From contig NW_026731905.1 of NCBI RefSeq assembly GCF_028476545.1, positions 1,034,001 through 1,098,000 on the forward strand: a DNA stretch of 64,000 nt, given 5' to 3'. The translations under genes were made by a program, and so were the position numbers. The DNA comes from Physella acuta (lineage: Eukaryota > Mollusca > Gastropoda > Physidae). Position 1 is the first letter of the stretch. The number at the start of each line of letters is the position of its first letter. The notes beneath the pieces are model-generated. The model saw only the letters and a list, made by a program, of their open reading frames with translations, was not told where the DNA came from and did not search any database. Shown here piece after piece: positions 58,844-64,000 of this stretch.

Positions 58844-61800
58844 ACCCCCTAAATGGTGTCACCCGTTGCGGCCCGCACCCCCTGCCTCGTCCTGGCTACG
58901 CCTCTGTTTAAATATGAATCAATAGTAACATTAAATGGTTCAAATATTGTTAGAATTTCAAAATATATTAGTCTTGAAACTTTTAAAGTATTTATACATA
59001 TAAAACAGATGAAACCAAAAGGTAATTGCTGTTTAATTTTTGTTTTAAATAGTTTGATACACTGCTGGTTGAGAGTCGACAGGCTGCTACTGTGGTATTG
59101 ATGCTTTCTAGTCCAGAAGAAGATGTCCAGTCTAAAGCATGCGAGGCTATCTACAAATTTGTAGACAAATGTGAGATTGATACATTAAACTCATGTACAT
59201 TAATAGTTTAAATTTTCAGAGTATTTAAAATAATCATATTTGCAATATATTTGTACAAATATTCTTAGGTGATGAAAACAAAAAAATGCTACTTGACCTT
59301 GGTACAATTGACCCTTTGCTTACCCTGATAGAAGGTCATGATAGAACAGTCAGGCGACATGCAATTATGGCCTTGGGCGTAATGTGTGCTCATCGTAAAT
59401 ATACCTATTTGAAAATATATTTAACCCTATTCTTGAAAAATATAGTTTGTCTATTTTTTCTGAAAGTATTTTTTTTTTACAAATTATGATGACTCATTTA
59501 ATTTTGTTTTTACTGTAAACCTTTTATGCATTGAAAAACTTATTGCAAACTAATTTTTAAGTAGATAAAAATTTTGATTGTAACTAAATGTAAATATTAA
59601 CATTATCTTTAAGCTGATGTTCGCAAAGCTTTGCGGAAAAGACCGAATTCCACTTATGCTTTTGTTTGTTTATTAAGTCCTGAAGGTACTAAATATATGC
59701 TTTTTTTAACAAGTAATTAATCACACATAATAATTTTAAATCTTTAGGTTTAATTATATCTTGATCTTACAAACCCAATTCTAATTTTATATTTAAGTTT
59801 ACAATTTTTCCAAAAAATGGAAAGGCCTGCCTCTAATTCAGATTTTAACAATTTTTTTACAGAAGATTCTGTTATTCATGAGTTTGCTGCCCTTGCTTTA
59901 TCATTAATGGCAACCGAGTTTACCAGTAAAGTAGCCATACAAACAGCCAATGGGATGGAGCCTCTCATAAGACTGTTGGGTTCAACTGATCCTGATGTAC
60001 AGAAAAATTCAATTGAAGCTATTGCACAGATGGTTATGGTAAATTTGCTTTTGAATTTAAATCTATAATTGTCAACAGTTTGTAAGTTACTTTTTGATTG
60101 TTATTCTTTAGTTTTGATTTTTCATTCCAATTTCAACCAGTTAACTTTACCAGTAGAAATCCCAGAGCAGATATGGGTGTAAGGACCAAGGTCTATTGTA
60201 TTGGCATTATATACACTGGTGTGAAAATATTTTTTTACGGAAATGTGGATAAATTGTATACAATGTTTGATGTTCCCAGGACTACAAAGCAAGAGCTAGT
60301 GTGAGAGAGTATGGTGGGTTGTCACCTATCTTAGAACTGATCAAATCAGAATACGCTATCATTCAAAGGCTGGCTCTGCTCTCCTTGGACAGACTCACAC
60401 AAGATGGTACGTTTACATAGAAAATCAACACACAAATATCTGATAAAAAGTATAATTTAGTGGAACAATGAATGCAAATTAAAAAACCAAAAGGTTTTGA
60501 TTATTTATTTTGTTTGATCAAGGTGAAAACAGAAGAACTCTAAGAGAAATTGATGCCATTTCAAAACTTCTTGACATCCTCGCTCAACCAACCCTGAATG
60601 ACCTACATGTCATGGTGGTCATGGTGTTGTCTAACCTGCTTGAGGACCCAGAGAGCCTAGAGGTTAATCATATTCATAATTGTTACATTGTCATTATCAT
60701 CATCCTAATTATTATTGTAATCCTAATCATTATTGTAATGATTATCAGTTAATGAAATGTAAATAAAATCCCACCACCAAAATGGCTACTCACCAGTCCT
60801 ATATTCCTCCCTTTAAAATAACTATAACTCATATAACATGTTTTGAATTATATGTATTTTATCTTAACAATATATATGCTATTAAAATGATTTAATTATC
60901 CATTCTAGTAATGATTATTAATTTCAACTTGTGCTAATGTAATCTTTTAGTAATTTCAACTTTGACATATAATCCATTCAGTAATTTCAACTTCTGACAT
61001 ATAATCCATTCAGTAATTTCAACTTCTGTCACATAATTCATTCAGTAATTTCAACTTCTGTCACATAATCCATTCAGTAATTTCAACTTCTGACATATAA
61101 TCGAATCAGTAATTTTAACTTCGTTTACATAATCCATTCAGTAATTTCAACTGCCAACTATATAATCCATTCAGTAATTTCAACTGCCAACTATATAATC
61201 CATTTCATAATTTCAACTTCCAACTATATAATCCATTCAATAATTTCAACTGCCAACTATATAATCCATTCAATAATTTCAACTGCCAACTATATAATCC
61301 ATTCAATAATTTCAACTTCCAACTATATAATCCATTCAGTAATTTCAACTGCCAACTATATAATCCATTCAATAATTTCAACTGCCAACTATATAATCCA
61401 TTCAATAATTTCAACTGCCAACTATATAATCCATTCAATAATTTCAACTGCCAACTATATAATCCATTCAGTAATTTCAACTGCCAACTATATAATCCAT
61501 TCAATAATTTCAACTGCCAACTATATAATCCATTCAATAATTTCAACTGCCAACTATATAATCCATTCAGTAATTTCAACTGCCAACTATATAATCCATT
61601 CAATAATTTCAACTTCCAACTATATAATCCATTCAGTAATTTCAACTTCCAACTATATAATCCATTCAGTAATTTCAACTTCCAACTATATAATCCATTC
61701 AGTAATTTCAACTGCCAACTATATAATCCATTCAGTAATTTCAACTTCCAACTATATAATCCATTCAATACTTTCAACTGCCAACTCTATAATCCATTCA

Positions 61801-62404
61801 ATAATTTCAACTGCCAACTCTATAATCCATTCCATGAAACCAGCTGGTGCGAGACAATGGGGGACTCAAACGTTTTATCTGTCTGATCACTGATGCTTTA
61901 CCCCCTGAAGATGAAACAAAGAGAGATAGTAAAAAATCTGCTGTTAAGGCTCCTAAGAAGAGTGCTAAAGATTGTAAGTCCTGCTTTTGTTTTTGTTTCA
62001 GTGTCTGTTCAGGTAACTGTTGACAGCACAATATTTTCTGTGTTCAGGTGTAACAATATTACATGTATAAAAATTATATAAGTAATACATTGGATTATAT
62101 TTTTTTCTTAACTTAGAACATTAACATAGTTATAATCACTGAATAAAAAATATAAATATCCTTCAGGAAAATATTTGTTTGTTTGATCAGATATATTACT
62201 AATTTTTACCAACAGCAATTTATAAAAAGTGATAGATTTACCGCCCCAGAAGCTTTGAAACAAACTAAAACTTACTTTCAGCTAAAGGTAAGAAGGAGGA
62301 TGATGCTAAAGATGATGCCACAATGGGAGGCGACTCCATCATCCCCACTTTACCTGATGTTAAAGTCTGCGCTGCAAGAGCTATTGCTAGATCAGCTAGA
62401 AATG
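57937..62404 (+). CDS. ARMC3: ARMC3, armadillo repeat-containing protein 3 (5' part)
   Basis: ARMC3 is an armadillo-repeat protein of ciliated cells and sperm. Nine coding exons join in frame: 57937-57984, 59053-59170, 59269-59394, 59614-59685, 59863-60038, 60280-60406, 60523-60662, 61844-61973 and 62282-62404, about 353 codons; human ARMC3 is about 870 aa, so the 3' part lies beyond the window. The start MGKKIKKDEKG matches human MGKKIKKEVE. Other anchors are AATVVLMLSSPEEDVQSKAC, VIHEFAALALSLMATEFTSK and MEPLIRLLGSTDPDVQKNS. Armadillo units follow roughly every 42 residues. Exons 8-9 carry a Lys-rich insertion (KRDSKKSAVKAPKKSAKD) absent from human. An acceptor-like ACAG at 57921-57924 suggests a 5' UTR intron. 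Introns hold satellites at 60950-61843 and 62690 onward. Confidence 0.93.
58766..58905. repeat. Composite simple repeat and TIR fragment in ARMC3 intron 1
   Basis: A C-run (about 58769-58792), an (AT)n tract (58801-58840) and CCTGGCTACGCCTCTG lie together. The last resembles the CAG-ended TIR of the hAT MITE at 23041-23289. Confidence 0.6.
60950..61843. repeat. 33-bp satellite in ARMC3 intron 7, about 27 copies
   Basis: Units of CAGTAATTTCAACTGCCAAC / TATATAATCCATT repeat, diverged at the left (about 32 bp) and regular from 61140. The last copies abut the exon 8 acceptor. Its 33-bp period keeps a 190-codon minus frame open, which is an artefact. Confidence 0.95.
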
Positions 62405-62689
62405 GTAAATATTTGGAGTTTTTAAGTATAGATGGTAAATCTCTGGGGCTTTAACTATAAATGGTAAATCTTTGGGTGAGCTCTTAGTGTTCGAAATTGT
62501 ATTGCTGTTCTCTTTACATATAATCAAACATGCTCTTACAGATGCATAGTATTTAACATGTATAATAAACCACATGTGAATGCTATCCATTCTGATGTAT
62601 TAACACTTAAGTTTTGAAGTTAACATTAATTTCTCTATTACACAAATCTACCACCTTTGTCTATGGCTTTGTTGGTTTTCTCCAAGGTT
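62405..62689. other. ARMC3 intron 9, non-satellite part
   Basis: Three short tandem units with GGTAAATCTTTGG / GGTAAATATTTGGAG lie at 62402-62475. No exon is recognised before the satellite begins. Confidence 0.5.
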
Positions 62690-62719
62690 CTCAGAGTTTA
62701 GGACTTCTCCGGTACATAT

Positions 62720-64000
62720 GTTTTTGTCTAGACCTCTCTCAGTGTAAAACCATGTTGTCTAGACCTCTCTCAGTGTACAACCATGTTGTCTAGACCTCTC
62801 TCAGTACACAACCATGTTGTCTAGACCTCTCTCAGTGTACAACCATGTTGTCTAGACCTCTCTCAGTGTACAACCATGTTGTCTAGACCTCTCTCAGTGT
62901 ACAACCATGTTGTCTAGACCTCTCTCAGTGTACACCCATGTTGTCTAGACCTCTCTCAGTGTACAACCATGTTGTCTAGACCTCTCTCAGTGTACAACCA
63001 TGTTGTCTAGACCTCTCTCAGTGTACAACCATGTTGTCTAGACCTCTCTCAGTGTACAACCATGTTGTCTAGACCTCTCTCAGTGTACAACCATGTTGTC
63101 TAGACCTCTCTCAGTCTACAACCATGTTGTCTAGACCTCTCTCAGTGTACAACCATGTTGTCTAGACCTCTCTCAGTGTACAACCATGTTGTCTAGACCT
63201 CTCTCAGTGTACAACCATGTTGTCTAGACCTCTCTCTGCGTACAACCATGTTGTCTATACCTCTCTCAGTGTACAACCATGTTGTCTAGACTAGACCTCT
63301 CTCAGTACACAACCATGTTGTCTAGACCTCTCTCAGTGTACAACCATGTTGTCTAGACCTCTCTCAGTGTACAACCATGTTGTCTAGACTAGACCTCTCT
63401 CAGTGTACAACCATGTTGTCTAGACCTCTCTCAGTGTACAACCATGTTGTCTAGACCTCTCTCAGTGTACAACCATGTTGTCTAGACCTCTCTCAGTGTA
63501 CAACCATGTTGTCTAGACCTCTCTCAGTGTACAACCATGTTGTCTAGACCTCTCTCAGTGTACAACCATGTTGTCTAGACTAGACCTCTCTCAGTGTACA
63601 ACCATGTTGTCTAGACCTCTCTCAGTGTACAACCATGTTGTCTAGACCTCTCTCAGTGTACAACCATGTTGTCTAGACCTCTCTCAGTGTACAACCATGT
63701 TGTCTAGACCTCTCTCAGTGTACAACCATGTTGTCTAGACCTCTCTCAGTGTTCAACCATGTTGTCTAGACTCTCTCAGTGTACAACCATGTTGTCTAGA
63801 CCTCTCTCAGTGTACACCCATGTTGTCTAGACCTCTCTCAGTGTACAACCATGTTGTCTAGACCTCTCTCAGTGTACAACCATGTTGTCTAGACTAGACC
63901 TCTCTCAGTGTACAACCATGTTGTCTAGACCTCTCTCAGTACACAACCATGTTGTCTAGACCTCTCTCAGTGTACACCCATGTTGTCTAGACCTCTCTCA
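62720..64000. repeat. 31-bp satellite, about 41 copies, runs off the window
   Basis: The unit contains GTCTAGACCTCTCTCAGTGT and ACAACCATGTT. Variants include ACACCC for ACAACC, GTACAC, and several copies with a duplicated CTAGA (AGACTAGACCTC). The array continues past the window end. Confidence 0.97.

Noticed and set aside
60098-60304. 68-aa frame overlapping ARMC3 exon 6
   Set aside because: It reads exon 6 in the wrong phase and through the upstream intron; the in-frame exon is 60280-60406.
61205-61777. 190-aa minus-strand frame of LLNGLYSW repeats
   Set aside because: It is the 33-bp intronic satellite of ARMC3 read antisense.

Overview
The window is nuclear DNA from an animal, most likely a heterobranch (pulmonate-type) gastropod mollusc. 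The reasons are three spliced metazoan genes with short AT-rich introns, abundant AGATCT/TCTAGA-rich words, and several copies of a tRNA-derived SINE whose body (CAGCTCTGATGGGTACCTGA type) I recall from freshwater snail sequences. The species call is inference.

Positions 1-39,440 are accessory DNA with no gene I can support. They hold a giant inverted repeat (604-8802: two ~3.4 kb near-identical arms, a 1.39 kb spacer, a 6-bp target duplication). They also hold a long series of minisatellites with 17, 52, 21, 18, 42, 26, 38, 90 and 46 bp periods, a hAT transposon relic (14951-15843), several MITEs (two with clean target duplications), a Helitron-like element (35539-36044), SINEs, a recurrent poly-G-bearing repeat, and long (AT)n tracts including an AT-rich palindrome (32634-33001).

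Positions 41,151-62,404 are genic. OBI1/RNF219 (ORC ubiquitin ligase; five coding exons, 931 aa) lies on the minus strand. SLC10A7 (sodium/bile-acid cotransporter family member 7; ten exon positions, 327 or 328 aa) lies on the plus strand. Their start codons are 448 bp apart, head to head, so they probably share a promoter. SLC10A7 carries two homologous, phase-matched versions of exon 9 (49579-49701 and 49775-49900), which looks like a mutually exclusive exon pair. A two-exon minus-strand gene (52240-55028) would encode an unrecognised 90-aa protein. The plus-strand ARMC3 (armadillo repeat-containing protein 3) starts at 57937, and its first nine coding exons are present. The gene runs off the window through an intron filled by a 31-bp satellite.

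The genes do not form a pathway: OBI1 acts on replication origins, SLC10A7 on Golgi/plasma-membrane ion and glycosylation homeostasis, and ARMC3 mainly in ciliated and sperm cells. The most unusual items are the 8.2 kb inverted repeat, the SLC10A7 exon pair, the SUMO-motif triplication in OBI1, and a satellite visibly born by amplification inside a SINE (54055-54820).
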